The notes: generated by a model not told the origin, from the sequence alone. Shown: positions 1 through 10,487, counted from the stretch's first letter. The stretch is DNA of 64,000 nucleotides from an uncultured Muribaculaceae bacterium (GCA_910589425.1 CAJUSZ010000008.1:1-64000), one strand, 5' to 3'. Translations and numbers: made by a program.

Positions 1-173
1 GCATCGCCCCGCTATTCTCTGATGAATTTTGGGGTACGCATTGACGAAGTCAGGACGGAGGCTTCATCCACTAAGTCAGTATCTCTCCAAAGAGTGGTTT
101 CAAAGCATTGTAGAGATCAAAAAAGAAACAAATTCATGCCTATACTGTCAAATATTAACTTTTTCTACAGAAA

Positions 174-212
174 ACAGCCTTTTATACCCATAGATGGAGC
201 ATAAAAGGCTGT
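174..212 (-). terminator. Intrinsic terminator of guaA
   Basis: Perfect 12-bp inverted repeat (174-185 with 201-212, 15-nt loop). On the minus strand it lies just after the guaA stop and is followed by a moderately T-rich stretch; on the plus strand no T run follows. It therefore fits the end of the mgtC-like / antiporter / guaA transcript. Confidence 0.65.
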
Positions 213-246
213 ATGTTACTTGGTTGATCCTTTGTCTAAATTAAGT

Positions 247-1770
247 TTATTCCCACTCGATTGTGGACGGTGGCTTTGAGGAGATGTCGTAGACCACGCG
301 GTTCACTCCTCTCACTTTGCGGATGATGGCGTTGGATACTTCCGCGAGGAATTCGTGTGGCAGCGGTGTCCAGGTGGCTGTCATGCCGTCGGTGGAGTTG
401 ACTGCCCGCAGTGCTACCACGCTCTCGTAGGTTCTTTCGTCGCCCATGACTCCTACGCTGCGTATGGGAGTCAGTATGGTGCCCGCCTGCCAGACCTTGT
501 CGTAGAGATCCCAGTCTCTGAGAGCCTGGATGTAGATATGGTCGGCTTCCTGAAGCACTCTCACTTTCTCAGGGGTTACTTCCCCGAGGATTCTGACTCC
601 AAGTCCCGGTCCGGGGAAGGGGTGGCGTCCGATCAGTTTCGGACTGATGCCGAGTTCACGTCCCACGCGCCTCACTTCGTCCTTGAACAGAAGCCTCAGC
701 GGCTCGACGAGGCTGAGGTTCATTTTTTCCGGAAGGCCGCCTACGTTGTGATGGCTTTTGATCACCATGCCTGTGATCGAGAGAGATTCGATCACGTCGG
801 GATAGATCGTGCCTTGTGCGAGCCATTTTATATCTTTGAGCTTGTGGGCTTCACGGTCGAAGATGTCTATGAACCCTTTGCCTATCACCTTGCGTTTCGC
901 CTCCGGGTCTGTAACTCCGGCCAGAGCGGCATAAAAATGGTCTTTGGCGTCTACTCCGATCACGTTGAGTCCCATTCCTTCGTAGTCGGCGAGTACATCC
1001 TCGAATTCGTGATAGCGCAGCAGACCGTTGTCTACAAAGATGCAGGTGAGTCGCTTGCCAATTGCTCTGTTGAGAAGCACGGCGGCCACTGTGGAGTCTA
1101 CTCCTCCGGAAAGGGCGAGTACCACTTTGTCATCGCCGAGCTTCTCGCGCAGCTGGGCCACGGTTGATTCTATGAACGACGCCGGCGTCCAGTCCTGGCG
1201 CGAACGGCATATTCCGGCGACAAAGTTTCCGAGAACCTTGAGCCCATCCTGACTATGGTATACCTCGGGATGGAATTGCACGCCCCAGGTCTGTTCACCC
1301 TCTATCCGGAAGGCGGCATTCCTGACGTCGGATGTGGATCCTACATTCTGGAAATTCTCCGGAGTGGATGTTATTGAATCGCCATGACTCATCCAGACGA
1401 TAGAATTGTCGGCCACGCCTTTCATAAGCGGGTCTGAATCGTCGTGCCAAACGAGTTCGGCTTTGCCGTATTCCCTTGAATCGGAAGATTCTACTGTGCC
1501 TCCACAGGTCTTGGCGAGATATTGGGCGCCGTAGCAGATGCCGAGCAGGGGCCAGCGGCGGCGGATCCCGGAAAGGTCAATCTGGAGTGCCTGGGGATCG
1601 TTGACAGAGTATGGACTTCCGGACAGCACGACTCCGATTATAGCCGGATCGTCGGCCGGAAACTTGTTGTAGGGATAGATCTCGCAATATGTGTTCAGTT
1701 CGCGGATACGTCTGGCAATAAGCTGCGTGTATTGCGAACCGAAGTCGAGAATTATGATCTTTTCCTGCAT
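247..1770 (-). CDS. guaA: GMP synthase (glutamine-hydrolysing)
   Basis: Converts XMP to GMP using glutamine and ATP, the last step of guanine nucleotide synthesis, in the cytoplasm. The 507-aa product has the full two-part architecture. The N-terminal class I glutamine amidotransferase has its nucleophile in GICYG (Cys79) and the His/Glu pair in FHPEV (His167, Glu169). The ATP pyrophosphatase domain follows, with the P-loop SGGVDS at 221-226, and the C-terminal dimerisation domain ends in KPPSTIEWE, typical of the family. Length is normal. It is last in a minus-strand operon, 19 bp after the antiporter gene, and is followed by an intrinsic terminator. Nothing is missing; the identification is secure. 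Confidence 0.98.
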   Translation of the reverse strand: MQEKIIILDFGSQYTQLIARRIRELNTYCEIYPYNKFPADDPAIIGVVLSGSPYSVNDPQALQIDLSGIRRRWPLLGICYGAQYLAKTCGGTVESSDSREYGKAELVWHDDSDPLMKGVADNSIVWMSHGDSITSTPENFQNVGSTSDVRNAAFRIEGEQTWGVQFHPEVYHSQDGLKVLGNFVAGICRSRQDWTPASFIESTVAQLREKLGDDKVVLALSGGVDSTVAAVLLNRAIGKRLTCIFVDNGLLRYHEFEDVLADYEGMGLNVIGVDAKDHFYAALAGVTDPEAKRKVIGKGFIDIFDREAHKLKDIKWLAQGTIYPDVIESLSITGMVIKSHHNVGGLPEKMNLSLVEPLRLLFKDEVRRVGRELGISPKLIGRHPFPGPGLGVRILGEVTPEKVRVLQEADHIYIQALRDWDLYDKVWQAGTILTPIRSVGVMGDERTYESVVALRAVNSTDGMTATWTPLPHEFLAEVSNAIIRKVRGVNRVVYDISSKPPSTIEWE

Positions 1771-1789
1771 GTCATGTAGGTTTTGGTGG

Positions 1790-4153
1790 TTATTTCATCA
1801 GTTCGAGTTTTGAAGAGTCGCCCACGAACCATACGAGGTCGCCGGCTTTGAGTACAGTGGACGATGTCGGTTGGATATATTCATCCTCGCCGCGTCTGAT
1901 CTTGATGATCATGGCGTAGTAGTCCCGGCGTATATGGGTTTCGCCCAGAGGCTTGTCTATTATCGGTGATTTGCCGGAAAGGCGCAGGCTCCTGAGTTCC
2001 ACCTCGGGTTGCTTCGACGGGGTTGAGTTCAGGTAAGCCGTGCGGTCGCGTTTGAGATCGTCGTTAAGGCGTTTGATCTGATCGTCGGAGCCGATGATCC
2101 CGAGAATGTCGCCGGGGAATATGCGCTCGTCTTTCGATGGAAGCGCCATCAGGCGCTGTCCCCGCTGTATGCTTGATACGCTTACGCCGTAATCGGTGCG
2201 CAGTCCCGAGTCGATAAGCCTGTCGCCGACAAATGAACTGTAAGGCCCGACCTCTATATATGCCTGGTGCATGTCGTCGACAAGATTATTGTTCAGGCCG
2301 AGGCGGGTGTTTTCCCTGATGTTGAGATTGTCGAAGAAACGCTGTTCCATGGCCGAGTATCTGGCTTTGAGCTTTCGCGATGCGAAGATGATGATGAAGA
2401 CAAAGCAGCATACTCCGCCGATCCAGCCGATTGTCGAGTCGTAGGCTATGGTGAGGAAATACACGATGAAGAGCAGCGTGATCATGTATCTTACTATCAT
2501 CATCACCACTCCCGGCACGTCATATCCCTGGCGGCTTCCGGCCGAAGGCGCTGACGCTGAACTGAAACATAAGGCTCCGAGAAACGGGAGCATCACTGCG
2601 AGTGTCGCTACCGTCGCTGCCAGACGCCCCCATTCGGCAAAGTGTCCCGAAAGGAAAGGATAGAGCAGCATCCGGCTCAGGAGGATGACCGCGACAAGGA
2701 TCACGGAATAGAGTATGATTCTTCCGGCATTGCGCATCAGTGTCTGTCTCCATTCGCTTCTTGCCTCGGTTGCATCTATCTCCTGTTTGGAATAGCGGGA
2801 GATCAGGAAGTCGAGTCCCTTGGGAAGATGTCTGGCTACAAATCCGTAGGCCGGATCGGCAAACCGTATGAAATAGGGTGTGGTGAATATGGTGATCACA
2901 GAAACCGCCACGATTATCGGATATAGCGAGGATTCAAGCACTCCGAGGCTCATGCCCAGGGAGGCTATGATGAAGGAAAACTCGCCGATCTGAGTCAATG
3001 TGAAGCCGCTTTCTATGGCCACGCGGAGAGTCTGTCCGCCGGTCAGCATGCCGAGCGTGCCGAACACGATCATGCCGGCTATGACCACTGCGGCGAGAAG
3101 AAGTATCTCGCTCCAGTAGGTGGCGAGGACTCCGGGATCCACCATCATCCCGACTGAGATGAAGAATACCGCACCGAAGAGATCCTTGACCGGCTGCACC
3201 ACTTTCTCCATTCTTTCGGCAGCCATGGTTCCGGCGAGGATCGAGCCCATCACGAACGCGCCGAGTTCAAGCGAGAATCCGCAGACCACGGAGAATACGG
3301 CCATCGAGAAGCATAATCCCATGGAGACAATCAGCATGGTCTCGTCGTTGAGATAGCCTCTGAGCCTGTTGAGCATCGATGGAAGCACGTATACTCCCAC
3401 AAGAAACCATATTATCAGGAAAAACATCAGTTTTCCCACACTCAGAAGCAATTCCATCCCCTCGACATTCCCGACGGCTACCGAGGAGAGCAGCACAAGC
3501 ATCAGCACGGCGAAAAGATCCTCTATGATCAGGACCGCAAGAACAAGGGTGGCGAATTTCTTCTGGCGCAGTCCGAGATCGGTCAACGCCTTGAGTATTA
3601 TGGTGGTCGACGACATTGAGATCATGCCGCCGAGGAAAATGCAGTTGATGAAATCGAGTTTCAGCAGCTTGCCGACTCCGAATCCGGCCAGGACCATTCC
3701 GGTTATTATTATCAGCGCCGTAACGATGGCCGAGCTGCCCGATCTGACAAGTTTCTTGAAAGAGAATTCCAGTCCGAGAGTGAACATAAGCACCACAATG
3801 CCCAGTTCGGCCCAGAATTCTATGTTGTCGAGATTCGAGATCGATGGAAGATAGACAAATTTGGGGCTGGCGAGAAATCCAGCGAGAATATATCCGAGTA
3901 CTACGGGTTGTTTCAGCTTCTTGAACAGAAGTGTAACCACAGCACCGAGCAGCAGCACCCATGCCAGATCGGCTATCAGTCCGTTGGTATGATCGGCCGC
4001 CGCATTGTTCTCCGGTGCCGATGCGTTGATTTCGGAAAAAGCCTTCTCCTCGATCTGGGTGGTGGTCGGTGATGCCAAGGCCTCGAAAGCGCACGCCACC
4101 GGCAGGATCGCTGCCAAGCCGAGGCGGTGAGAGTGGCCGGATGTTGTCTTCAT
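1790..4153 (-). CDS. CPA2-family cation:proton antiporter with C-terminal TrkA-C domains
   Basis: Predicted inner-membrane monovalent cation/H+ antiporter of the KefB/RosB type. The 787-aa product begins with a signal-like hydrophobic stretch and a short polar segment. About 12 membrane helices follow (roughly residues 60-430) with the family's glycine-rich signatures (PVVLGYILAGF, ELGIVVLMFTLGLEF). Further helices lie around 475-600. The cytoplasmic C-terminus carries two TrkA-C-like ligand-binding modules (about 625-705 and 720-787). No Rossmann TrkA-N domain is evident, unlike E. coli KefB/KefC. The start overlaps the stop of the upstream mgtC-like gene in an ATGA, indicating translational coupling. 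The transported ion cannot be read from sequence. Confidence 0.9.
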   Translation of the reverse strand: MKTTSGHSHRLGLAAILPVACAFEALASPTTTQIEEKAFSEINASAPENNAAADHTNGLIADLAWVLLLGAVVTLLFKKLKQPVVLGYILAGFLASPKFVYLPSISNLDNIEFWAELGIVVLMFTLGLEFSFKKLVRSGSSAIVTALIIITGMVLAGFGVGKLLKLDFINCIFLGGMISMSSTTIILKALTDLGLRQKKFATLVLAVLIIEDLFAVLMLVLLSSVAVGNVEGMELLLSVGKLMFFLIIWFLVGVYVLPSMLNRLRGYLNDETMLIVSMGLCFSMAVFSVVCGFSLELGAFVMGSILAGTMAAERMEKVVQPVKDLFGAVFFISVGMMVDPGVLATYWSEILLLAAVVIAGMIVFGTLGMLTGGQTLRVAIESGFTLTQIGEFSFIIASLGMSLGVLESSLYPIIVAVSVITIFTTPYFIRFADPAYGFVARHLPKGLDFLISRYSKQEIDATEARSEWRQTLMRNAGRIILYSVILVAVILLSRMLLYPFLSGHFAEWGRLAATVATLAVMLPFLGALCFSSASAPSAGSRQGYDVPGVVMMIVRYMITLLFIVYFLTIAYDSTIGWIGGVCCFVFIIIFASRKLKARYSAMEQRFFDNLNIRENTRLGLNNNLVDDMHQAYIEVGPYSSFVGDRLIDSGLRTDYGVSVSSIQRGQRLMALPSKDERIFPGDILGIIGSDDQIKRLNDDLKRDRTAYLNSTPSKQPEVELRSLRLSGKSPIIDKPLGETHIRRDYYAMIIKIRRGEDEYIQPTSSTVLKAGDLVWFVGDSSKLELMK

Positions 4154-4875
4154 ATATCTATCTGGTTGGTCAGTGTGAGTCTTTTGGTTTTCCTGACGCA
4201 GCCCATATCCTTAAGAAGCGGCATCAGGTCGGTGTATGCATGGGCGAGGACAACGAAATTCAGTTCCGTCTCCTTTTTGTCATAGTCGTATTCGATGAAA
4301 AAAGTGGAGAGCCGGGTGCCGTCCTTGCGCATGACATTCTTGTATGGATCGATATCGTCTACAATTCCCTCCACGGTCAGGCTTATCACTTTGGTAACCT
4401 GTCCGAGCTTACGCTTTTTTTCGTAGCGTTCGAATGCGATCAGTGTCAGAAGGATAAGCATGGTGGCGCTCAGGGATATCATATACATCCCGACTCCCAC
4501 GGCCATGCCTATTATGGCTGTCATCCATATACCGGCCGCAGTGGTCAGCCCCTTTACCGCGCCTTTGAGATGGATCATGGCTCCGCCTCCGATGAAGCCT
4601 ATGCCAGTGATCACCTGGGCGGCTATGCGTCCGGGGTCTCCGTTTTTCAGCCCGAGATATGCCTGAGGCACGTATATGGATAGCAGCATTGCAAGGCATG
4701 CGCCCATGGAAATGAGTGAGAATGTGCGGATTCCGGCTATCTGGCCTTTCTGTTTCCGTTCTGCTCCAACGGCCATGCCGAGTGCCATGCTCAACAGCAG
4801 GCGGAAAATACTGTTGGCAAGATTGACCTCCAGCGAATCCATCCCGGCGAAAAAATCGAGCCATGTCTGCATCAT
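4150..4875 (-). CDS. MgtC/SapB family membrane protein
   Basis: 241-aa protein with the MgtC fold: four to five N-terminal helices carrying the family signatures RLLLSMALGMAVGAERK and TGIGFIGGGAMIH (about residues 20-120), then a soluble C-terminal ACT-like domain (about 155-241). MgtC proteins are linked to Mg2+ limitation and membrane energetics; the biochemical role of this one is unknown. It is the first gene of a three-gene operon and overlaps the antiporter by 4 nt, which suggests a shared role in ion homeostasis. Its promoter box ends only about 5 nt before the start codon, so the mRNA may be leaderless; Met1 and Met2 are consecutive. Confidence 0.9.
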   Translation of the reverse strand: MMQTWLDFFAGMDSLEVNLANSIFRLLLSMALGMAVGAERKQKGQIAGIRTFSLISMGACLAMLLSIYVPQAYLGLKNGDPGRIAAQVITGIGFIGGGAMIHLKGAVKGLTTAAGIWMTAIIGMAVGVGMYMISLSATMLILLTLIAFERYEKKRKLGQVTKVISLTVEGIVDDIDPYKNVMRKDGTRLSTFFIEYDYDKKETELNFVVLAHAYTDLMPLLKDMGCVRKTKRLTLTNQIDI

Positions 4876-4879
4876 GTTG

Positions 4880-4911
4880 CAAAATTACAAAAAAATCCCC
4901 GCCTATACAAT
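4880..4911 (-). promoter_or_regulatory. Promoter of the mgtC-like / antiporter / guaA operon
   Basis: On the minus strand there is a TAATTTTG -7 box (4887-4880) with ATTG 20 nt upstream (4911-4908). This matches the Bacteroidota pattern TTTG, 19-21 nt, TAnnTTTG with one mismatch. The expected transcription start falls at or next to the ATG at 4875. Confidence 0.6.
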
Positions 4912-5014
4912 ATTGCATGGCATCCCGCAGCAGTCGTGGAAATACTAATTATGGTATTATAGGAATATAATTGGTTAAATTAGAACAAAAATTACTGAAA
5001 CAATATTAATTTAT

Positions 5015-5022
5015 TAAATTTG
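5015..5022 (+). promoter_or_regulatory. Candidate -7 box for the 1770-aa protein gene
   Basis: TAAATTTG matches the Bacteroidota -7 consensus 130 bp upstream of the ATG at 5154. I see no good TTTG at the expected distance, so this is tentative. The rest of 4912-5153 is AT-rich, with nothing else recognised. Confidence 0.35.
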
Positions 5023-5153
5023 CCATCGGAATATTCACCCGTCATCGGAACGTATTATCAAAATGGAATTCGGACATTGAGGCGTTCAAACGTGGTAACA
5101 GCCGTGAATAGCTCTGCTGAAAGATCAGTTAATCATTTCAAAAACTATAAATC

Positions 5154-8100
5154 ATGAAGACGTATTTCAAGAAAATCGCAGCGCTCGCCGCAGTCTCGTT
5201 CTCACTGGGACTTCAGCCGGCCGGCGCTAACGAGCCTGGAAACGCCTACGGCATCCTTGCCTTCAGCAACGATCAGCCGGGACTGGCCAATCATCTTGTC
5301 AGTTTCCCGATCGAGGGGGAAGGAAATCCGGTCTATACGTCGGTAGTGGGATTCGGGGAGACTTCCACCGCCGGTGCATACGGGACGGATGCGTACTGGT
5401 TGGCGGCCACAAGGCTTGATGGTACACGGGAAGTTGCCGATGCGCTCTACAGGCTCGACATCAAAAAAGGCACATATTCCAAAGTCGGATCGTTGACCGG
5501 ATTCTATTCGCTTATTAACGACATGACGTTTGACCACTCGTCAGGAACAATGTATGCCATATCAAGGGTGGATGAGACATATTCCGCCCTGTATGTCATA
5601 AATCTGAATGACGCTTCCTCGCGGAAGATAGCCACGCTCGACCGTAAGTTCTTCACTCTCGCAGCCTCATGGGGCGGAGAACTCTACGGCATCAGCTTCA
5701 GCGGCGACTTATGCCGCATCGGCAAGACCGACGGCAAAGTCGAGGTCATAGGTTCAACCGGACTGTATCCGGAGAAATTCCAGTCGATGGAATTCGATCA
5801 TCAGTCAAAGAAGCTCTGGTGGTGCGCCACGGTGCGCACTCTCAGTGAAAGCGGAATGATAGAGGTGCAGGAGACATTTATGGCTACCGTGGATCCGGCC
5901 ACGGGCGCGGTTACACGTGGACGTAAGATGGGCGATGACCAGATCGCCGGACTCTATGTGCCTTATATAGTGGTGCCTGACGCCGCTCCCATGCAGGTGG
6001 AGAATCTTTCGGTTACTCCGGAGGCCGGTGGGGTCTATGCCGCTGCTCTGAGCTGGACGAATCCATCGCTCACATTCAGCGGCGATCCTGTCAAGGAACT
6101 TACCAAGGTGGAGATCTACCGCGACGGCGTTTTTGTAGGCTCCGTGCCTTCTCCGCGTTCCGGAAGCGTGTCCTCCTTCCGGGATGTGATAGCGGCCCAG
6201 GGTGGCGGCCACCATACTTATTCCGTTGTGGCCAGCACCGCGGCAGGAGCCGGAATCCCGGCTGAAGCCTCTTCGTTTGTCGGGACAGACATTCCCGCGG
6301 CGGTTGGCAATGTGGCCGTGGAGCGCCTTTCGGCAAATTCCGCGCTCATTTCATGGGATCCGGTGAAGACCGGAGCCAATGGCGGATGGATAGACACCTC
6401 GTCGCTCGCTTATAAAGTCGTGCGCAATCCGGGCGAAGAAGTCGTGGCCGCTTCCTTGCAGACCACACAATGGACCGAAACCGGTGTGTCCGAGTCGGGC
6501 AACTACACTTATACAATAACGGCATTCAACAAGGATGGCGTGTCGGCTCCTGTCGTATCGGAGGGAATCACTCTCGGCCCCAAGCTCGAGTTCCCGCATA
6601 CGGACAATTTTACAGAAGATGAGTTTGCCAAATGGACAGTGATAGATTCCAACAATGACGGCAACAAATGGCAATGGTTCAATCTTTCATGGGCAAAAGC
6701 CGACGGAGCGTATTTCATGGCCACTCCATCGGCTGGAGACGACTGGCTTGTGAGTCATCCGTTTGAATTTGACGGAAATTCCACCTACAAGATTACGTTT
6801 ACGTACATCGCGAACGGAACACACCGCATCGAGACATCCCTTCTCAATGATTACGCTCTCGCCACTCCGGTGAAGACTTTCGCACCGGTGGAGTTCGGTA
6901 AAGGATTCTCGCTCACTACGAAGGAGATGACATTCGATGTGGCTGATGCCGGTGAATACAATCTCGCTTTCCACGAGATATCCGAGGCTGGCAACAGCTA
7001 TCTGCTGATAGACAAGATCGTGATAGAGAAACTTGTCGACAATAATCTGGCCGCGGTCAATATCGCAGGCAACGCCAAACCTAACGACGGAAACGCATAT
7101 CCCTACGGAGTAACGATCGAGAACAGAGGACGTAAATCCCGCGCCGGATTCAGCGTGGAGGTTCTGGATCAGAACAATGCTGTGGTAGGAACCACTCTCG
7201 TAAACGACACGATCGAGTCCGGCTCGTCAGCCGTGATATATGTCAAGGTAACGGCGCGTGAGGGCATCCTTTCTCTGCGCGGACGTGTGAATGACAGCGC
7301 CGACGAGATCGCTTCCGACAACCTGACATCCCAGCTTGAGATCACCGTGATGCCGCAGGGCACACCCGAGGCCATAGTCATCGGTGAAAAGAAAGGCACC
7401 ACAAGGGATCATCCGTTCAATCTGGCGAAAAAATACAGCATGTCGCAGCAGATCTACTCCCGCGATGAGATCGGTGTGGAGAAAGGTCGTGTGTTCGCGA
7501 TCCATTATCCCTACAGCGCGAGCAAATACAGCGTGGCGCCCACCGGTGTGGCCATGAAGGTCTATCTGGCCAATACCGACCGCAGCGTGGCCGACGGCGG
7601 CTGGATCCCGCAGAGCGACATGACGCTTGTCTACGATGGCGTGGTCGACATGAACCAGGGCGACGGCATCCTCGAACTCCCTCTCGACGAGGCGTTCAAT
7701 TATGACGGCCGCAATCTCGCAGTCGTAACATACCATTCTCTCGAGAATGCAGGACAAAGCTACTATTCCAGCGTATACTGGAACTATTACAACAGCCCCG
7801 TGAGCGGCAACGCTCCTTACGACTATTCATCCGACCAACCGTTTGAATATGGATCGGCCGAAGGCAAAGCCTCCACTTATTACGGCAACACTGTGGCCAC
7901 ATTCATGTTCCAGACAGGCGGAGCCACTATCGGCGGCACTGTTTCCGACGCAACGGGAAATCCGGTTGATGGAGCCACTGTGCGCATAGAAGCGATCAAG
8001 GCTTCTGCCAATACAGATGAGTCGGGAACATATTCATTTGACTTTGTGCCTAACGGCAGCTATACTCTCACTGCTTCCAAACTCGGTTACGAACCCGCAG

Positions 8101-10466
8101 AGTCGGCAGAGATAACCGTGGCCGACCGCAGCGTGGTAGTGGATATGGCTATCAGGGAACTTCCGACGGCCTCTGTCCGTGGAAAAGTTGTGAGTCCTGA
8201 CGGTGTGGCCGTGGAGGGAGTGTCTGTGGCACTCGACGGATACACGGCGCTTGAGACCACTACAGACAGCAAAGGTGAATTCTCGTTCCCGAAAGTGGTT
8301 TGTCAGGAAAGCAGTCTCACGCTTGCAAAAGACTGGTTCGCGCCGAAGAACCATAAGTTTGAGTTTGATGCCGACATCGATCTAGGTAATGTGTCGATCG
8401 GCTATGCCCATTACACTCCCGGCAATGTGGAATGCACCGCAGACGATTCCGGCGCGGTCAGGATCGGCTGGACAGCTCCCGATGTGCGTGCGCTCCACCG
8501 TTTTGACAACGGGAATGTGGCCACACAGTTCGGACTTTCCAACCAGATAGGCACAGCCGTCATGGGCACGGCGTTCCGCACTCCGATGGTGGTCGACACA
8601 ATCCGCTGGCAGACCACATACGAAGGCGGTCCGCACAATATTGTGAACATCTACGTCTATGATCTCGACGAGAAAGGCATGCCTACCGGCAAACTTCTTT
8701 TCAGCGAGCGAAGTGTCTGGAACACCGACGGGGAATGGTCGTCGTTCGGTCCGTCCGAGCCGATCGTCGCTCCCAACGGATGCCTCGTTACAATCAATTA
8801 TCCCGGTTTCCTCGCCCTGGCCATAGACGATGCGTCCCGCCAGTATCCCTACAACAGGAATACTTACTATTTCTCTACCGATTTCAATTCGGGTGAATTC
8901 CTCGAGATGGAGGCGTTGGGTCTGAATGGCAATCCCCTTATCCGTGTGGAAGGCTATGATTTCCCGGCAGAGAATGATCCGGTGGCGTCTGTGGGCGACA
9001 ACCGCAGTGAACTGCCGGAATGGTATTCATATAAGGTGTGGCGTTCGGAGGATAAGGCAGAAGGCGAACCTGAATGGAAACTTCTCACATCCTCGCCCCA
9101 GTCGGCCACATCCTTTGTCGATCCTGAATGGAACACGCTTCCGGCCGGAGTATACCGCTATGCGGTAAGCTCATCCTATCCCGACGGTTCGGTGTCTGCC
9201 CTGGCATGTTCCCCCCGCATCCTGCGCAATGTATACTCCACACTGACTGTAGAGGCCGCGACCAATTCCCACAGCGGCAAGGCCACTGGCGCCAAAGTGA
9301 TCCTCGACAGTGAGGACAAGTCCGCGTCATACACATCCGAGATCGGAGCCGACGGCAAAGCTGTGATTGAAGGAATGTGGAAAGACCGCTACACGCTTAC
9401 CCTTTCTCTCGACGGATATGAGGATGTTGTCACAACCGTTGACATCACATCCGGAGACGAGGTGAAGACTCCGCTTCTGACCATGAAGGAGATCATAGCC
9501 ACTCCGGTCAATGTCCGCCTGTTCAATGATGACGAGGGACTGATGCTGACATGGAACGAATCGGGAGAGATCTTCGACGGTTTCGAGAATTACGAGACGT
9601 TTGCCGCCCCCGAGGGTGGAGAGATCCGCTGGAAATGTATCGACGGAGACGGCGCGCGCACATTCGCCGAGCAGGACTTCGATTTCCCGGGCCGCACGCA
9701 GCCGATGTCGTTCATAGTCTTCGATCCGAAGAAGACCACGCCCTCCATGTTCGAGCAGCGCTCGGCGTCGCATCCCTACAGCGGCGATTCCCATCTCGCA
9801 TGCTTCGCGTCCCGCTCAGGCAATGACGACTGGCTGATCTCTCCGCGTCTGACATATCACAATGACTTCAAATTCAGTTTCTATGCGAAAGGCTATTCAG
9901 CCACATACGGAGAGACTATCAAGGTGGGATATTCCACCACAGGAAATTCTCCGGAAGACTTCAAATGGATCGGAGATGAATATGATGTGATCAGGCAGCA
10001 GTGGAACCAGTTCAAATTCACAATTCCCGCCGGTGCCCGCTATGTGGCCATACGTTCCACTTCTCTCGACGGATTCACTCTCTTCATTGACGATGTGGAG
10101 ATAGGCTCCGGGCTGGGTATGCCTATGAACACTGCTCTCAGCGGTCCTGAAGTGGCCTATGAGATCAGCTTGGACGGAAAGGTTATCTCCACGACAGATG
10201 CCACTTCGCTGCTTCTTCCGGCTGAAGCCAAAGAGGCATCCAAGGCATATATCCGCGCCGTCTATGCGTCGGGCAAGTCAGAGCCAGCCGTTGTCGACAT
10301 CAATGGCAGCGGAGTCAGCGGAGTGTTTGATGGCGAACCTGTGTCCGTACGCTGGTTCACTCCCGATGGTCTGGAAATTTCCGAGCCCGCCAAGGGGATG
10401 CTTCTCATAAAGATAAGCACGGATTCACGAGGCAATAGCAAGACTGAGAAAATTATGTATAACTGA
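5154..10466 (+). CDS. Very large secreted multidomain surface protein (FN3, choice-of-anchor J, carboxypeptidase-regulatory repeats)
   Basis: 1770-aa exported protein of unknown ligand. Residues 1-25 form a signal peptide. About 26-275 contains repeated LYGI/IG-type strands resembling a beta-propeller. Fibronectin-III-like modules occupy about 275-480. A MAM/choice-of-anchor-J-like domain (about 483-640, DDWLVSHPFEF) recurs at about 1473-1652 (DDWLISPRL). Carboxypeptidase-regulatory-like Ig repeats lie near 921-1000, 1005-1075 and 1361-1425. The last 40 residues contain VRWFTPDG and KGMLLI, nearly identical to the tail of the next protein, and look like a variant type IX secretion sorting domain. 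This suggests an outer-surface adhesin or glycan-binding protein. Codon use is like that of its neighbours. The function is not recognised. Confidence 0.85.
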   Translation: MKTYFKKIAALAAVSFSLGLQPAGANEPGNAYGILAFSNDQPGLANHLVSFPIEGEGNPVYTSVVGFGETSTAGAYGTDAYWLAATRLDGTREVADALYRLDIKKGTYSKVGSLTGFYSLINDMTFDHSSGTMYAISRVDETYSALYVINLNDASSRKIATLDRKFFTLAASWGGELYGISFSGDLCRIGKTDGKVEVIGSTGLYPEKFQSMEFDHQSKKLWWCATVRTLSESGMIEVQETFMATVDPATGAVTRGRKMGDDQIAGLYVPYIVVPDAAPMQVENLSVTPEAGGVYAAALSWTNPSLTFSGDPVKELTKVEIYRDGVFVGSVPSPRSGSVSSFRDVIAAQGGGHHTYSVVASTAAGAGIPAEASSFVGTDIPAAVGNVAVERLSANSALISWDPVKTGANGGWIDTSSLAYKVVRNPGEEVVAASLQTTQWTETGVSESGNYTYTITAFNKDGVSAPVVSEGITLGPKLEFPHTDNFTEDEFAKWTVIDSNNDGNKWQWFNLSWAKADGAYFMATPSAGDDWLVSHPFEFDGNSTYKITFTYIANGTHRIETSLLNDYALATPVKTFAPVEFGKGFSLTTKEMTFDVADAGEYNLAFHEISEAGNSYLLIDKIVIEKLVDNNLAAVNIAGNAKPNDGNAYPYGVTIENRGRKSRAGFSVEVLDQNNAVVGTTLVNDTIESGSSAVIYVKVTAREGILSLRGRVNDSADEIASDNLTSQLEITVMPQGTPEAIVIGEKKGTTRDHPFNLAKKYSMSQQIYSRDEIGVEKGRVFAIHYPYSASKYSVAPTGVAMKVYLANTDRSVADGGWIPQSDMTLVYDGVVDMNQGDGILELPLDEAFNYDGRNLAVVTYHSLENAGQSYYSSVYWNYYNSPVSGNAPYDYSSDQPFEYGSAEGKASTYYGNTVATFMFQTGGATIGGTVSDATGNPVDGATVRIEAIKASANTDESGTYSFDFVPNGSYTLTASKLGYEPAESAEITVADRSVVVDMAIRELPTASVRGKVVSPDGVAVEGVSVALDGYTALETTTDSKGEFSFPKVVCQESSLTLAKDWFAPKNHKFEFDADIDLGNVSIGYAHYTPGNVECTADDSGAVRIGWTAPDVRALHRFDNGNVATQFGLSNQIGTAVMGTAFRTPMVVDTIRWQTTYEGGPHNIVNIYVYDLDEKGMPTGKLLFSERSVWNTDGEWSSFGPSEPIVAPNGCLVTINYPGFLALAIDDASRQYPYNRNTYYFSTDFNSGEFLEMEALGLNGNPLIRVEGYDFPAENDPVASVGDNRSELPEWYSYKVWRSEDKAEGEPEWKLLTSSPQSATSFVDPEWNTLPAGVYRYAVSSSYPDGSVSALACSPRILRNVYSTLTVEAATNSHSGKATGAKVILDSEDKSASYTSEIGADGKAVIEGMWKDRYTLTLSLDGYEDVVTTVDITSGDEVKTPLLTMKEIIATPVNVRLFNDDEGLMLTWNESGEIFDGFENYETFAAPEGGEIRWKCIDGDGARTFAEQDFDFPGRTQPMSFIVFDPKKTTPSMFEQRSASHPYSGDSHLACFASRSGNDDWLISPRLTYHNDFKFSFYAKGYSATYGETIKVGYSTTGNSPEDFKWIGDEYDVIRQQWNQFKFTIPAGARYVAIRSTSLDGFTLFIDDVEIGSGLGMPMNTALSGPEVAYEISLDGKVISTTDATSLLLPAEAKEASKAYIRAVYASGKSEPAVVDINGSGVSGVFDGEPVSVRWFTPDGLEISEPAKGMLLIKISTDSRGNSKTEKIMYN

Positions 10467-10487
10467 CACCTTTATTCAACCAGAAGA

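Noticed and set aside
22..204. 60-codon frame at the left edge
   Set aside because: It runs into the guaA terminator hairpin and resembles no protein; no promoter is visible.
355..1167. 270-codon frame antisense to guaA
   Set aside because: Shadow of the guaA codon pattern; no start signals and no domain.
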